Assembly: GCA_942486035.1 (NCBI GenBank)
Contig: CALNXK010000031.1
Location: forward strand, 2,067,501-2,131,500
DNA length: 64,000 nt
Direction: 5' to 3'
Source of the DNA: Porites lobata
Lineage: Eukaryota; Cnidaria; Anthozoa; Scleractinia; Poritidae
The notes under the pieces were generated by a model. It searched no databases and was not told where the DNA came from. It saw only the letters and a list, made by a program, of their open reading frames with translations. This document shows, in pieces, positions 33,901 through 42,036 of the stretch. Each line of letters begins with the position of its first letter. Positions within the stretch are counted from its first letter, which is position 1. The translations under genes and the position numbers were made by a program.

Positions 33901-36900
33901 TTCGGGGTGGCCAGCGACATGCGCTTGGAGGCAACTTTTTCGAACCAACTGTTCTGACAGAGGTGACACGTGACATGCTTGTCTGTCATCAAGAAACCTT
34001 CGGACCTGTTGCACCTCTTATAAGGTGAGTGACATGCCGTGATTAGAATTAAGTGTAAACTAGACGAAAGGCGACTTTAACTGGGCTGCCATAAAACTGT
34101 ACAGCCGGCCCCTCGCCCCTTTCTCCAATATTTTCTGAGGGGAGGGGGCGGCTTTACACAGGCTGCAACCGACCATTGGGTGACGTAGAATCTCAAGTGA
34201 CAGTGAAACATGAACTCATTTAAGCATTGTACCCTTTTGGAAGACTTTCGTAATGTAATATTATCGCTCAGGTTGACTGAGAGATCAAGACGTGAGAGAA
34301 CCTAGGAAATCTGTGAACATAAAAAAATCTGTATACGATCATATCGAGAGCGATTATTTGTCGGAAACCTGTTCACGACAACCAAGACTGAACAGAATTT
34401 ATTGCACTTTGAGAAAACGATAAGTTTAACCAGAACAGGCAGCGAACAGCTTTTAAAAGAAAACATCACACTTGAGTCAGGGTCAAAGTGGTGATGACAC
34501 GAACTCAAATTGTTTTTTGTTCAAACGATTCATCTCGAAGCTCAATAGTTGACCATAATATAGTTAAATCCTACGTATACTTTATATACTTTACTTTAAC
34601 TCCTCACATTTACAGTGTACATATTCAGAACACTTTCAGTTAAAAAATACGGGTTGTGTACGTAAAAAGGTATGCATGTTAAAGCGAGCTTTCAAAGTTT
34701 ATAGAAACTCACTAATGCAAACATCAAATCGTGCTTGTTGAATTGGCGGATGCACAGAAGTTAGGAGAAGCATGGCACTTGACCACGCACAAATTTAATG
34801 ATATAAACCAAAGCAAAACCTCTCGGCCACATTCAGAACAACTGTAAGCTCTGGGTTGTTAAGTCACCAAACCTTGTTTTTATAAATAACTTGCCTTAGC
34901 ACTCTATCTATCTCAAGTTGGTATTTGAAGCTCACGGTGACGCTTTGCTTTCTTGAAGCTTAAGGTGGCTCGATATAGTTTTTCAAGGTCAATACCTCCC
35001 AAGTTTGAGCGTAAACTGCGTCGCCATAAACAAGGATTTGGAAAAATTGACACCACAGTTGTATTAGATAAAGAAGAAAATTGCTTATAATCAGGGTTGC
35101 AATGACATCGGAGTTGTCATAGCAACGAAATGACGCCGTTACCTATTTTACTTGCAGCAGTATTTCTCGGCACTGGGAACTGTTCCTCCAAAATCGTTTA
35201 CTGGAGCTTTTACCTACGATAGCTGCCACGATGTTCGTGAAGTTTAAGCGAAATCTGTAAGAGCGTTATCGAGATATTCTGGGATGAGGTTTTTCTGGTT
35301 AGAAATACGGTAAAAATTGAGAATCTTGATGTTGGACTGTTATCTGTACTAAACGAAGCGCTTTTGACATGCAATTTCACCTCATAGTAGTTACAATCTT
35401 TTTAAAAACGTGTGTGAAAGATCATGGAGATACCTCCAGCCGATTGCTAGAAAGGAGGATTTGATTAGTATGTATCAAGGCGCTTTTGTTAGCGGTAATG
35501 TAAACATTTGGGTCTACTTTAACAAATTAGCGGATAATTTTTAAACCGCTCGATAAATTTTTTAGAAAATTTAAGAGTCTTGAGATTAACCCTCCTTTTA
35601 TATGACCTCTTAGTTTCAAGATTATTGATATATTGTAAGGCAGTAAAATAAGGGCTTGAATTCGCTAACGTTCTGTCAGAAATTTTTTGTTTACAAGTGA
35701 AAGCCTCTCATTATTCAGTGCTATTGTCTCCAAGTTTCATATTTTCGTGCACAACAATAGCTAGCAGTTTTGCATATGTCAAATGCATTGTTAGTTACTG
35801 CTGTTCACGTGAAAATGAAACTTTGAGACAATACCCCTGAATAATAAGAGGCTCTCACTTGTAAAGACAAAATTTCTGACAAAATATTAGCGAATTGTAG
35901 CCCTTATTTTACTACCTTACAATATATCAATAATCTTGAAACTAAGAGGTCAAATAAAAGGACGGTTTATCTCAACACTTGTAAATTTTTTAGAAAATTT
36001 ATCGAGCGGTTTAAAAATTATTCGCTAATTTGTTAAAGTAGACCCAAATGTTTACATTACGGCTAACAAGAGCGCCCCGATACGTACTAATCAAATCCTT
36101 CTTTCTAGCAATCCGCTGAGGTATCTCCATGATCTTTCACCCACGTTTTTAAAAAGATTAAAACTACTATGAGGTGAAATTGCATGTCAAAAGCGCTTCA
36201 TTTAGTACAGATAACAGTCCAACATCAAGATTCTCAATTTTTACCGTATTTCTAACCAGAAAAACTTCATCCCAGAATATCTCGATAACGCTCTTACAGA
36301 TTTCGCTTAAACTTCACGAACATCGAGGCAACTATCGTAGGTAAAAGCTCCAGTAAACGATTTTGGAAGAACAGTTCCCAGTGCCGAGAAATACTGCTGC
36401 AAGTAAAATAGGTAATGGCGTCATTTCGTTGCTATGACAACTCCGATCTCATTGTAACCCTGATCATAACAGATTTTCATCTTTATCTAATACAACTGTG
36501 GTATTAATTTTTCCTAATCTTTGTTTATGGCGTCGTAGTTTATGCTCAAACTTGGGAGGTATTGACCCTGACAAACTGTATCGAGCCACCTTAATTTGCC
36601 ACTTATTCGCCGTCTCGCCAATGAGGCTAGCAAAGATGAAATTTTGTGCGAAATTCTCAAAGTTCCTGTTTTCGTTGGATGACTGAGCCTTTTTTCATTA
36701 TCCTAATCCGAAATTTAGGCCTCCAAAAAGCTGTGTGTTGCATTAAAAAGAAATCAATCTTTAAACAGACTCTGCGACCCGGCTGTAGCCTCTAGGAGTG
36801 CCCTCCAAACTCCCCAAATGCTCATTATCTCGACATACGCACAGCTGAAGCATGAACTAATTATTTTATAACATTATCAAAGCGATCAATGCAGCAGTTA

Positions 36901-39900
36901 ACTTAAAATTGTGCTATTGTAGAGCACAATTATGTTTTTGTCTTGAAACTGAGATAAAGTTTAGTCAAGTCGCTTAAGATAACACTAAAAAAGATTGTAA
37001 AATCCACATTGAGGTGATGGGAAACTATTAATTCACCGAAAAATTATTTTTGAGAGAAACATTTTTGCCAAGAATTATCTGCACTCGCCATGGCCCACAC
37101 AGCTCGCGGAGATGACAACAACAACAAAAACAACAACACTCACCTCTTTTCCCTACTATCGGTTGACAAATTCAAAACTTTTTTCTTAAATTTACTTTAT
37201 AAACACATCGTAAACGCTTCATCGTGTACTGTTGGGTTATGGATGCACTTGTGAGACGTCTTAGAAGGACAGCCTGTACCCAGACGTTGTTTTATTTTTC
37301 TTTTGGTTCTTTTGGAAAACATCGGCGTGGGCTAGAGCGAGGCGAGCACGCGAGGGAGAGTGAGCGCGGAGCGCGAGAAAGAAAAATAGTTATAATCACG
37401 CGCGCTCCATGGACTTTGAAGAGAAAATAGAGGGTCTGAGAACAGGCTATTGGGAGGATTGCTAAGTTCACAAGAACTCGAGATATTATAGTTTATTGAC
37501 GTCATCAGCGTGCTCAATGGGAATATGGAGCACTCTCGCGCTATTGAATTTCATTAGGCGAATATTCTAGCTATGTTATAACTCACATAAAACGCCGTTA
37601 AATAAGGCAATAATGAACAATCCTTTTTAGAAGGCCAAATGATTTGATTTGTTGAATAAAACAAAAGCTGACAAAGCATTAAAGCTATCATAAAGTGAAA
37701 TGAGCGAAACGTTCTGTGAATTTGAATGCAGAAGAAACGTACTTTTTACGTCCAAAAATCATTTTCTAAAGGTAAGAAGTGCTCTTAAATCCGGCCGAAT
37801 TGCGGTCCATGAAAACCTGGACGTCATTAAAAGACAATTTGATGAACAAACTGCTTTAGCATCGTATCGAAAAGTGCAGAAAAAGTGAACCTGAAAGTAA
37901 AAATTCTATAAAATTCGCCGACGTCTTCGCAGAAGCGATGCTGTAGTCTCGCGATTGTGTTTTATGCTGATAAATAATTATGTTATGAATGAACAAACTC
38001 AAAACAATAGCCAGAGAATTTCTTTCTTGAGCATTTTCATTCAAAAACTCAGAAGTTTATCCTTAAAAGACAAAATCCATCTCAAACCAGGGTGCATTTT
38101 GTGATTTTTCTTAGCGCCGATGACAAACTATGTAAAATGTTTGTGGAACATTTATACATACACAAATTACCGTAATTTAAAAAAGTAATTTTCTTGACCA
38201 TAGCGAAAAAGGTACCTGAAAAGTCTGCAAAAACTTCGCTGCCTTGGGAAATTTGCTCGCCGCGGCCGTACTTGAAGGAAAACATCGTTGAATTCCTCGA
38301 AGGAAGATTTCGCAACCGAAACGTTTCCTTAGTCCACAAAAAGAAAACTGCGCATTCATTTGAACTTTCCTTCTCCATTTGTGTCGTTACTGTGTAGTGT
38401 AACCCTGAAATGCGAAACTTTGGTCTTGAAAACCACCTCATGGTGTGATTCACACGGCAGGACTTTTCCGGGGGGGGCCGGGTGACGGGTGGCGGGTGAC
38501 GGGTAGCGGGTGGCGGGTAGCGGGTGGCGGGTGACAAATTGTCAGGCCGTCATGCGTTACGGTATCCACCCGGGCTCTGCGAAGGCTTTACGGTTCACGT
38601 AACGCCCTCTGGGTTACTGGGTGAATAACTGATAGTGTTCATTTTTTGACGGAGGAGACTACCCATTTTATGAGCTTGTGCATGCCTTGAGGCAGCTCCA
38701 TGATTCAATGAGTCATGAGTGAAGTAAAAAAAGAATTCGCTAATTATTTCAAGTCAGGACTTTATAACCCTAATCATTGTGTAAATGAATGACTTGTTTA
38801 TAAAGTTAATTATTGACACCTTTTGCGGCCTAGAGGTGAATTGCAGGTACAGGTCAGTTAAACATCAACAATAAATAATTTTTAAAAAACGCTTAGCAGT
38901 AGCATATTTTACGGTGACAAAATTAGCAAAACAATCAGTGTTATATGACAGGGAAGTAAATGATCCATTTGAACATGTACAGTATGCCGAAGATGAGTGA
39001 AGATTGGGTTGTCTGAGGACTAATTTTTCCTACAAAATTGACTCAAGCGTCTTGGTTGTCGTTTCTTTAAGCTTACGATCCCGGCCTGCCTTAGCCAGTG
39101 CGTCTTTGTATGAAGTAAAGGGATAGATGATGGAGAAGGCGCGCTTCTGGATTTTCTCCATGTCATTATTTTTAATATTATTGGCGAGAAGCAAAGCGGT
39201 TAAATTTGAATAAGCATGTTTGTTCATTTCATTTTCAGTCATGCTCATTTATGTTGCAATCATATTGATTGCAACTAACAGATCATGCATGATCATAAAT
39301 ATCAACCGGCCTAGCTCCCAGTATGTATATGAAATATTAAATGTCCAGTCAACTACAGCTGTATATAATTTACTGAATATTTGCATGTCAGGCGAAATAG
39401 GTCATTTTTTCAAATGGCTTTCACATGATTTTTCACATAATTATATAGTTGTAGTGAATTACTTTCTATGCATGCCTGGTTATTTTCATCGGATTCCTGC
39501 ACTGTCCGTCAAGCCCCTATCTTCATGTTTCATTTATGCCCAGGTTATATTATCCTACTTCAATTAATATTTGTGCTTAATTTTATTTTTCCTTTCCTTA
39601 TCTGAGTTAATGAGCAGAGCGTTAATATTATAATTTGTTTCATTCCTTTTTTATTTGTTTTACTCTATTTTACAATGTTACTTTATCATTGGTTCTTAGG
39701 TTTAAAAGTGAAGACGAAGCTGTGACAATTGCTAATGATACTTCAGCTGGGCTGGCAGGTAGGATCCCATGTTTTATTTTCCTAGGTAGATTATAGGTAG
39801 ATTTATCAGTTAATATAAAATATAATCAAAATCTCAAGAAAGTTTCCCCCGTTACAGTTGAAACTCCACTAAGGTGGATGGTACCACCAGATTTCATTGT

Positions 39901-40710
39901 TTCTTCGATTTATGGAGTCAATCATGGCTACCTTTGTCCTTTAAAAAGGCTCATAGAAAATAATTTAAGAATTATTTATTATCAAGGAAAATTATGGTAA
40001 ATTTTCAGTGAAATACAGAGGGGCAAAATTTGGGAGTAATCCACTTGAAAACCTAGTCCTAAGAAATCAGAAAACTTAAGGCTGATTGAGTGTGAGACAA
40101 AGAAAAAACTCAGAGTCGTGCAGGGATTTAAACCCATAGGCTGCACCTGCCATCTTGGCCAATAACACCTCCTCCATCTAACATGTAATTGTTAGAGACG
40201 TATTCATCCTTGGCAATAAATCAATGTTAAATGTCCCTAGTCTAACGGGCATTCATCCTCGGAGACCAAGGGCAGCTAGTCGGGACGATAGAATGTTCAT
40301 GGTGATTACTATAAACTTTCACCACGAACATTCTATCGTCCCGACTAGCTGCCCCCGGGTCCCCGAGGATGACGGGCATTCTTTAGTTAGGACTGCTGTA
40401 CAGTGTCTGGGGGCCTCAGGCAAGTTGAAACTCTGATTTCGTTTAGTGCGAGACTTGTCAGTATCTGCTGGGCCGTTAATTTCTCTATTTTGTTCTCGAA
40501 GGCTATTTCTACTCACAAGATCTCAGTCAAATCTGGCGTGTAGCTGAAGCCATGGAAGTTGGTATGGTGGGAGTCAATGAGGGAATCATCTCCTCAGAGG
40601 TTGCTCCTTTTGGTGGCTGGAAGCAATCTGGGCTAGGAAGAGAGGGCTCTAAATATGGAATAGAGGACTTCCTTGAACTTAAATATGTCTGTCTTGGAGG
40701 AATCAATTGA
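9713..40710 (+). CDS. ALDH5A1: Succinate-semialdehyde dehydrogenase, mitochondrial (nine-exon gene)
   Basis: Exons: 9713-9985, 10976-11230, 16172-16288, 16367-16510, 16681-16824, 31463-31621, 33855-34024, 39700-39758, 40502-40710. They join in frame (1,530 bp, 509 aa; the human protein is 535 aa) with GT/AG at every junction. The enzyme oxidises succinate semialdehyde to succinate with NAD+, the last step of GABA breakdown, in the mitochondrial matrix. Visible family marks: TPWNFP (split by intron 2), KPSEETP around K201, catalytic Glu279 in SLELGG, catalytic Cys313 in QTCICAN (34 residues later, as in human) and Cys315, equivalent to the redox-switch partner. The extreme N-terminus is Arg-rich and hydrophobic, as in a matrix-targeting peptide; the ATG at 9737 has a better context and is an alternative start. 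Introns 5, 6 and 7 are swollen by transposons. Confidence 0.93.
10976..11230 (+). CDS. ALDH5A1: ALDH5A1 exon 2
   Basis: Residues 92-176, starting after GGCAG with ERSQKLRNWY, then TTEQGKPLFEAKGEV and QPVGVAALWTP. The donor is GTAAGC. The reading continues directly into WNFP of exon 3. Confidence 0.9.
11314..11637. mobile_element. 324-bp MITE with TACCGTAAAATTCC ends
   Basis: The left end TACCGTAAAATTCCGAAAAT and the right end in reverse complement TACCATAAAATTCCAAAAAT form terminal inverted repeats. The inside is built of repeated GGGGGCTTATATTTGGA units. It lies in ALDH5A1 intron 2, about 80 bp after the exon. Confidence 0.75.
11638..12394. other. ALDH5A1 intron 2 segment, nothing recognised
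   Basis: AT-rich sequence without convincing frames or repeats. Confidence 0.4.
12395..12500 (-). repeat. tRNA-derived SINE-like copy
   Basis: On the minus strand an A-box-like TGGTAGAGTGCTGCAC is followed about 30 bases later by the B-box-like GGTTTGAATC, the internal promoter arrangement of tRNA genes. The tRNA cloverleaf stems are not kept, so it is a SINE-like relic and not a working tRNA. Confidence 0.4.
12665..13365. repeat. Degenerate minisatellite, unit about 60 bp, about 11 copies
   Basis: The motif GTGGTCCAATGTTGGTTAGATTACCATACACAGCTCT, or a decayed version, recurs at about 12752, 12814, 12873, 12923, 12981, 13041, 13098, 13164, 13221, 13280 and 13337, i.e. every 50-66 bp. Units differ by substitutions and small indels. 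It lies within intron 2 of ALDH5A1. Confidence 0.7.
13980..14750. mobile_element. TTAA-flanked MITE inserted in the LINE (with duplicated right end)
   Basis: The insert starts TTAACCCATTCGCTCCTGG and ends CAGGGGCGAATGGGTTAA. Removing it with one TTAA restores the LINE reading through SYFLNDFLNC, so TTAA is the target duplication, as in piggyBac-type elements. A second right end with TTAA lies at 14608-14611, so the last 140 bp is a duplicated or second partial copy. A second copy, inverted, is at 62617-63230. Confidence 0.75.
14795..14994. mobile_element. 200-bp element with GAGGCCCTGCCAGGG ends
   Basis: Left end GAGGCCCTGCCAGGG and right end CCCTGGCAGGGCCTC are exact reverse complements. 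The insertion lies between the LINE blocks CLTSC and ADDTHIV. No coding capacity. Confidence 0.65.
15691..15940. mobile_element. 250-bp MITE-like inverted repeat near the LINE 3' end
   Basis: The left end has GGGCCCAGTTTTTCAAAG and an inner TTAACCCAGGGTTAA. The right end has AACCCTGGGTTATCTTAACC and CTTTGAACAACCCGACCCTG, an imperfect reverse complement. Confidence 0.5.
16172..16288 (+). CDS. ALDH5A1: ALDH5A1 exon 3
   Basis: Residues 177-215: WNFPIAMITRKGSAALAAG, then VIIKPSEETPYTALALQK. Contains the NAD-binding Lys (K201). Acceptor TTTACAG, donor GTAATT. Confidence 0.92.
16367..16510 (+). CDS. ALDH5A1: ALDH5A1 exon 4
   Basis: Residues 216-263: LAEDAGFPPGVVNTVPCSR and SDLVAKLSFTGSTFTGK, the Rossmann-fold loop with the FTGS motif of ALDHs. 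The intron before it is only 78 bp. Confidence 0.92.
16681..16824 (+). CDS. ALDH5A1: ALDH5A1 exon 5 (catalytic Glu)
   Basis: Residues 264-311: CVDPIKRVSLELGGNAPFI with catalytic Glu279, then VFDSANIPEAIKGAIGAK and FRHTAQ. The donor GTAATT at 16825 opens a 14.6-kb intron filled with retroelements. Confidence 0.92.
17230..18485 (-). pseudogene. DIRS/Ngaro-like retroelement relic (RT and RNase H)
   Basis: Minus-strand frames give NQPGEWHLILDLSSTAGHSVND (first 20 residues suffice for recognition) near 18370, then HYMKVDDISAGIMQFG, PIHPSNNPQLLGMMRWHGSY and LMHYQDNFHTLGP, the RT palm with YLDD decayed to YQDN. An RNase H-like part follows at 17232-17735, with TMAGGRSFSNPGMGVVFF. The xLDLS...SVND pattern is that of tyrosine-recombinase (DIRS/Ngaro) RTs. 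No recombinase was found. Stops and frameshifts show that it is dead. Confidence 0.6.
18560..18850 (-). pseudogene. LINE reverse transcriptase fragment
   Basis: The minus strand reads ISCGVPQGSILCPLF, then INDIYNAPSSINLILFTDNT, an RT palm with the catalytic ADD box decayed to TDN. It ends abruptly where the Gypsy LTR begins at about 18853. Confidence 0.65.
18853..18975 (+). repeat. Gypsy 1 left LTR (5' truncated)
   Basis: From TTGAACTTTGACCTTTCA to CTTCAATAATTCGA it matches the pieces of the right LTR at 25232-25307, 25835-25862 and 29366-29405. The first 10 bases of the full LTR are missing. Confidence 0.75.
19005..19543 (+). pseudogene. Gypsy 1 integrase, N-terminal part
   Basis: Peptides RIHEGHQGIVNCGEPAKTS and VWWPGLSCEVQEW are the H2C2 region; AIFARHGIPEEVRRDNGPQY and WGFKHTTSTHRFPQSNAEAE are the catalytic core with the D(N)G and E residues. 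Frameshifts separate the blocks. The text breaks off at KKENDP where Gypsy 2 was inserted and continues at 24549. Confidence 0.8.
19549..19675 (-). repeat. Gypsy 2 3' LTR
   Basis: Short LTR of about 127 bp. It shares AATCGCGTATTGAAAC-like, GCCATGCTTTTAATAATCA and CATGTAAGCTATACTGAAAG with 24393-24548, but lacks a 25-bp segment that is present there. Confidence 0.8.
19914..20350 (-). pseudogene. Gypsy 2 integrase C-terminal domain
   Basis: The minus strand reads AKLYADKKRHVEYSDLVPGD and RVLLKQEKQNKLSTSFAPEP, the post-core domain that binds DNA in Gypsy integrases. It is separated from the core by the insertion at 20351-20905. Confidence 0.75.
20351..20587 (+). repeat. Single truncated arm of the TTAA palindrome family
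   Basis: Nearly identical to 33503-33736, including CAGAGAGCTTCAAAGTAGGA and the terminal GGGTCGAGTCACCTTAA. Only one arm is present, so the copy is a solo half-element within the Gypsy 2 integrase. Confidence 0.75.
20588..20905. repeat. Unclassified repeat with GTCATGGAA motifs
   Basis: It completes the insertion into Gypsy 2. AAAGTCATGGAATTTAACTG, GGAAAGTCATGGAAAATTG and AAAGGTCATGGAATTTTAAA recur within 300 bp. No coding content. Confidence 0.45.
21022..23468 (-). pseudogene. Gypsy 2 pol: protease, RT, RNase H, integrase core
   Basis: Protease with VIDSGASTNVVD and LLGRETALQLG (22788-23468). RT with TPWVSPVVVVPKQNDEIRLC, FSKLDLKRGYHQLELH and the catalytic box NISDDTIVHGK (22418-22900). 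RNase H with IADVSPVGLGAV and FELYTDHKPLDTIY (21900-22200). Integrase with SGLAHPEPVKSSPLPQGPWQ and VTSDNGPRFVSSEFERYLEG (21022-21560). Blocks fall in different frames with small overlaps, so at least four frameshifts have accumulated. Confidence 0.85.
23465..24392 (-). pseudogene. Gypsy 2 gag relic with zinc knuckle
   Basis: Near 23600 the minus strand gives PCKTCGGADHFASQC, a CCHC-type nucleocapsid knuckle, followed by a Lys-rich tail. The rest of gag to the LTR is frameshifted and only weakly readable. Confidence 0.65.
24393..24548 (-). repeat. Gypsy 2 5' LTR
   Basis: 156 bp, from TGTTGTGTCTTAATCGCG to GAAAGTACACTACA on the plus strand. The adjoining primer-site-like sequence on the minus strand is TCTGGCGACGAGGATG. 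It holds an extra ACCCATTCGAATGGATT inverted repeat that is absent from the other LTR. Confidence 0.8.
24549..24940 (+). pseudogene. Gypsy 1 integrase, C-terminal part
   Basis: Continues the frame interrupted at 19548: SKGLLAYRSNPLACGYSPAE, then LLMGRKLRNSIRTFHTILNS and VQPGTPVHIKDMRTTSTVTG. Stops follow soon afterwards. Confidence 0.8.
25308..25825. mobile_element. 518-bp foldback element with about 105-bp arms and 9-bp target duplication
   Basis: The left arm starts TAGCCTGCGAAAACATCCG; the right arm is its reverse complement (CGGATGTTTTCGCAGGCTA), with arms running to the shared TGACG near 25405 and 25721. GCGCACTGC at 25299-25307 is repeated at 25826-25834. No coding capacity. A degraded end of the same type (CGTTCGCAGGCTACG) lies near 42130. 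Confidence 0.85.
25863..29356. mobile_element. 3,494-bp terminal-inverted-repeat element with 9-bp target duplication
   Basis: The left end AACAGCAAGTGGTAACGTT is matched exactly by the reverse complement of the right end. AAACATAGC at 25854-25862 recurs at 29357-29365. It sits within the Gypsy 1 right LTR. A 9-bp duplication fits Mutator-like elements, but no transposase is recognisable in any frame, so it is probably non-autonomous. Frames such as 28333-28608 (+) have no known motif. Confidence 0.75.
25952..26110 (+). CDS. Small frame with signal-peptide-like start inside the 3.5-kb element
   Basis: A 52-codon frame begins MAPLLKITVVLVICSIFVEC: a short basic start, a hydrophobic core of about 13 residues and a Cys at a plausible cleavage site. 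It sits 90 bp inside the left end of the element, and the ATG has an AAAAATGGCG context. It may be a captured host exon or chance. No family recognised. Confidence 0.25.
   Translation: MAPLLKITVVLVICSIFVECRSDKVFFVICEIGLKANKSQIIHNFARFVVHE
29408..31462. other. Last part of ALDH5A1 intron 5
   Basis: Contains a short (GA)n run at about 29430 and a small hairpin at 30276-30330 (CAGAC...GTCTG with CCCC/GGGG arms). A pyrimidine-rich TTTCTCTCTTTCTCTCTC tract leads into exon 6. No gene seen. Confidence 0.5.
31463..31621 (+). CDS. ALDH5A1: ALDH5A1 exon 6 (catalytic Cys)
   Basis: Residues 312-364: TCICANRILVQDKIYDEFA, then GNGLDPSSTQGPLINQKAVE. The first codons carry nucleophile Cys313 and Cys315. Donor GTAAGC. 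Confidence 0.93.
31836..33736. mobile_element. 1.9-kb giant palindrome flanked by TTAA (foldback element A)
   Basis: The sequence from TTAAGGTGACTCGACCC to its reverse complement GGGTCGAGTCACCTTAA forms two arms of about 850 bp each (31836-32688 and 32888-33736) around a unique centre of about 200 bp. Arm identity is high, with only scattered mismatches along the stretches compared. TTAA at both ends suggests piggyBac-type insertion. It fills most of ALDH5A1 intron 6. Confidence 0.85.
33855..34024 (+). CDS. ALDH5A1: ALDH5A1 exon 7
   Basis: Residues 365-420 plus two bases: VESHVQDAIAKGAKCLRGG, GNFFEPTVLTEVTRDML, HQETFGPVAPLI. Contains the EETFGP-type motif of ALDHs. The donor GTGAGT splits an Arg codon. 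Confidence 0.92.
34103..34163. repeat. Short GC-rich hairpin (second copy)
   Basis: GTACAGCCGGCCCCTCGCCC pairs with GAGGGGAGGGGGCGGCTTTAC across a short T-rich loop. Related to 5178-5230. Confidence 0.5.
34970..36594. mobile_element. 1.6-kb giant palindrome flanked by TTAA (foldback element B)
   Basis: Ends TTAAGGTGGCTCGATATAG and, in reverse complement, TTAAGGTGGCTCGATACAG. The arms of about 770 bp run almost to the centre near 35783, where about 70 bp is unpaired. The end differs from element A at few positions (GGTGRCTCGA is shared), so A and B are relatives, but the arm sequences differ. It lies in ALDH5A1 intron 7. Confidence 0.85.
36595..38470. other. ALDH5A1 intron 7 segment
   Basis: Contains an (ACA)n run near 37115. 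The open frame at 38082-38537 (-) is a shadow of the GGGTGGC tandem repeat and has no family signature. No gene recognised. Confidence 0.4.
38481..38536. repeat. 7-bp tandem repeat, GGGTGRC/GGGTAGC type
   Basis: About eight consecutive 7-base units alternate GGGTGAC, GGGTGGC and GGGTAGC, preceded by a G-run. The G-rich strand could form a quadruplex. In ALDH5A1 intron 7. Confidence 0.75.
39030..39248 (-). pseudogene. LINE C-terminal fragment
   Basis: The minus strand reads MEKIQKRAFSIIYPFTSYKD followed by ALAKAG, the conserved post-RT block (xxVQKRALRIIYP..SY.DAL) of Jockey/RTE-type LINEs. No catalytic part is present. Confidence 0.65.
39700..39758 (+). CDS. ALDH5A1: ALDH5A1 exon 8
   Basis: A 59-bp exon for FKSEDEAVTIANDTSAGLA. 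It completes the Arg codon begun in exon 7 and ends with one base of the Gly codon finished in exon 9. Acceptor TTCTTAG, donor GTAGGA. Confidence 0.9.
40254..40371. mobile_element. 118-bp foldback element with perfect 9-bp target duplication
   Basis: Arms 40254-40305 and 40319-40371 pair with few mismatches around a 13-base loop; the arm starts CATCCTCGG and contains GGGCAGCTAGTCGGGACGAT. ACGGGCATT at 40245-40253 is repeated at 40372-40380. It lies within the short intron 8 of ALDH5A1, about 130 bp before exon 9. Confidence 0.9.
40502..40710 (+). CDS. ALDH5A1: ALDH5A1 exon 9 and stop
   Basis: Residues 441-509: YFYSQDLSQIWRVAEAMEVG, MVGVNEGIISSEVAPFGG, KQSGLGREGSKYGIEDFLEL, ending CLGGIN and TGA at 40708. 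The KQSGxGREGSKYG motif is typical of SSADH. Confidence 0.93.
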
Positions 40711-42036
40711 TGAGAAACCTCTTAGTAAATGCATACCTAGTCTGTTCTGCTGATGCTACTTATGTAAGCTTGTGTCATAAGGGTTGGACCATTAGAAAAG
40801 TTGTGGCAGGGTGGAGAATTTTTGAGCTGCATGAATTTTCTTCGTTAACATTCCCTTATTTCTTAGTAGTTAATTTCTCCTTGCATGAATATATTTTTTG
40901 TACCGTATCCGCCCCATACATTTTCTAATGGGCTGCCCCTAACACTTTTATGAAGTCGTATGTTCGTAGTTAGTAATAATAACAATTCAAGAAAATAGAC
41001 GTTTTCTGCTCCAAAAAATGGTCCAGGACGAGTCCGAAAATGATCAATTATATTATATTTTTTAGAACTTTAAATTGCACGTTTTATTTCATCCTAGAGG
41101 TGTTTTAAACTTAGCAAAACGTTTGTGCCATGCCAGTACTCACAATAATAATTACACGAGGATCTCAAGGTGTGATAACAAATTCCTTGTCACACTGTTG
41201 TTTAGATTAAAAGGTAGATGCATTTAACGGAAAGTTACCGAGATCACGAAAATTACATTTTCCCAAAAGTGACCAAGATGGGGTCTTTATTTGGCCACAG
41301 AATAGACTTTAATAGGGTAGGGGTACTTTGAGAGGCCAGCTGCACGTATATACTCAGCAAAAATTAAACCGAGTCACCCCCTCGGATGTAATCACTACCT
41401 TACACTTGAAAGTAGAAAACTTTCTCAAAACCTCACTCCACGGAGACATGTGTGTGTTGGCCCTAAGAATTCCTTAACGATAACATAAATCATGGTACCT
41501 TAGAGAAACCAATCTGGACAATATTAATTTTGGGTTACTATGTAGATGAGGCAAGGGCCTCACTTTGCCCAAAACAAGCTATGGCACTGCAAATGACAGC
41601 AGTAGCTATTACAGGAGAGAACCTTGGGAATCAGGTTGTATCTGGAACCCACAACTACCAGTCAAGTTGAAAGATTGTGTGTAGTCCTTGAGCTTGATTT
41701 CCTCTTACTGTAATACCCTATGAAAATAACTGAAAATAGCATTTCTGCGCTCCTACATATAGATTTCAAATGTAGAGGTTAGAGTTAGTAAAGCGTAGAC
41801 AATTAATTCGCCCGCTATGTGGTGTCACGGCCACTTTTTGTTATGTCTTAGCCTCTCTTGAATTACTGATTGAAATTGATATTTAACTCCGAGGTTTTCG
41901 GGAAATAAAAGAAATGTCAGAATATCAATATGATTTCTTAAATATTTTGTACCCATCACCCTTGGGGCTAAGTTTGAATTTTAATAACTCAGAACTGGTC
42001 TATTGAGAGTTTGTACGCATTGTCTTTGGTAAAGTT

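Noticed and set aside
38082..38537. Pro-rich 151-codon frame on the minus strand
   Set aside because: The start is the translated GGGTGGC heptamer array; the rest has no family match and lies in an intron.
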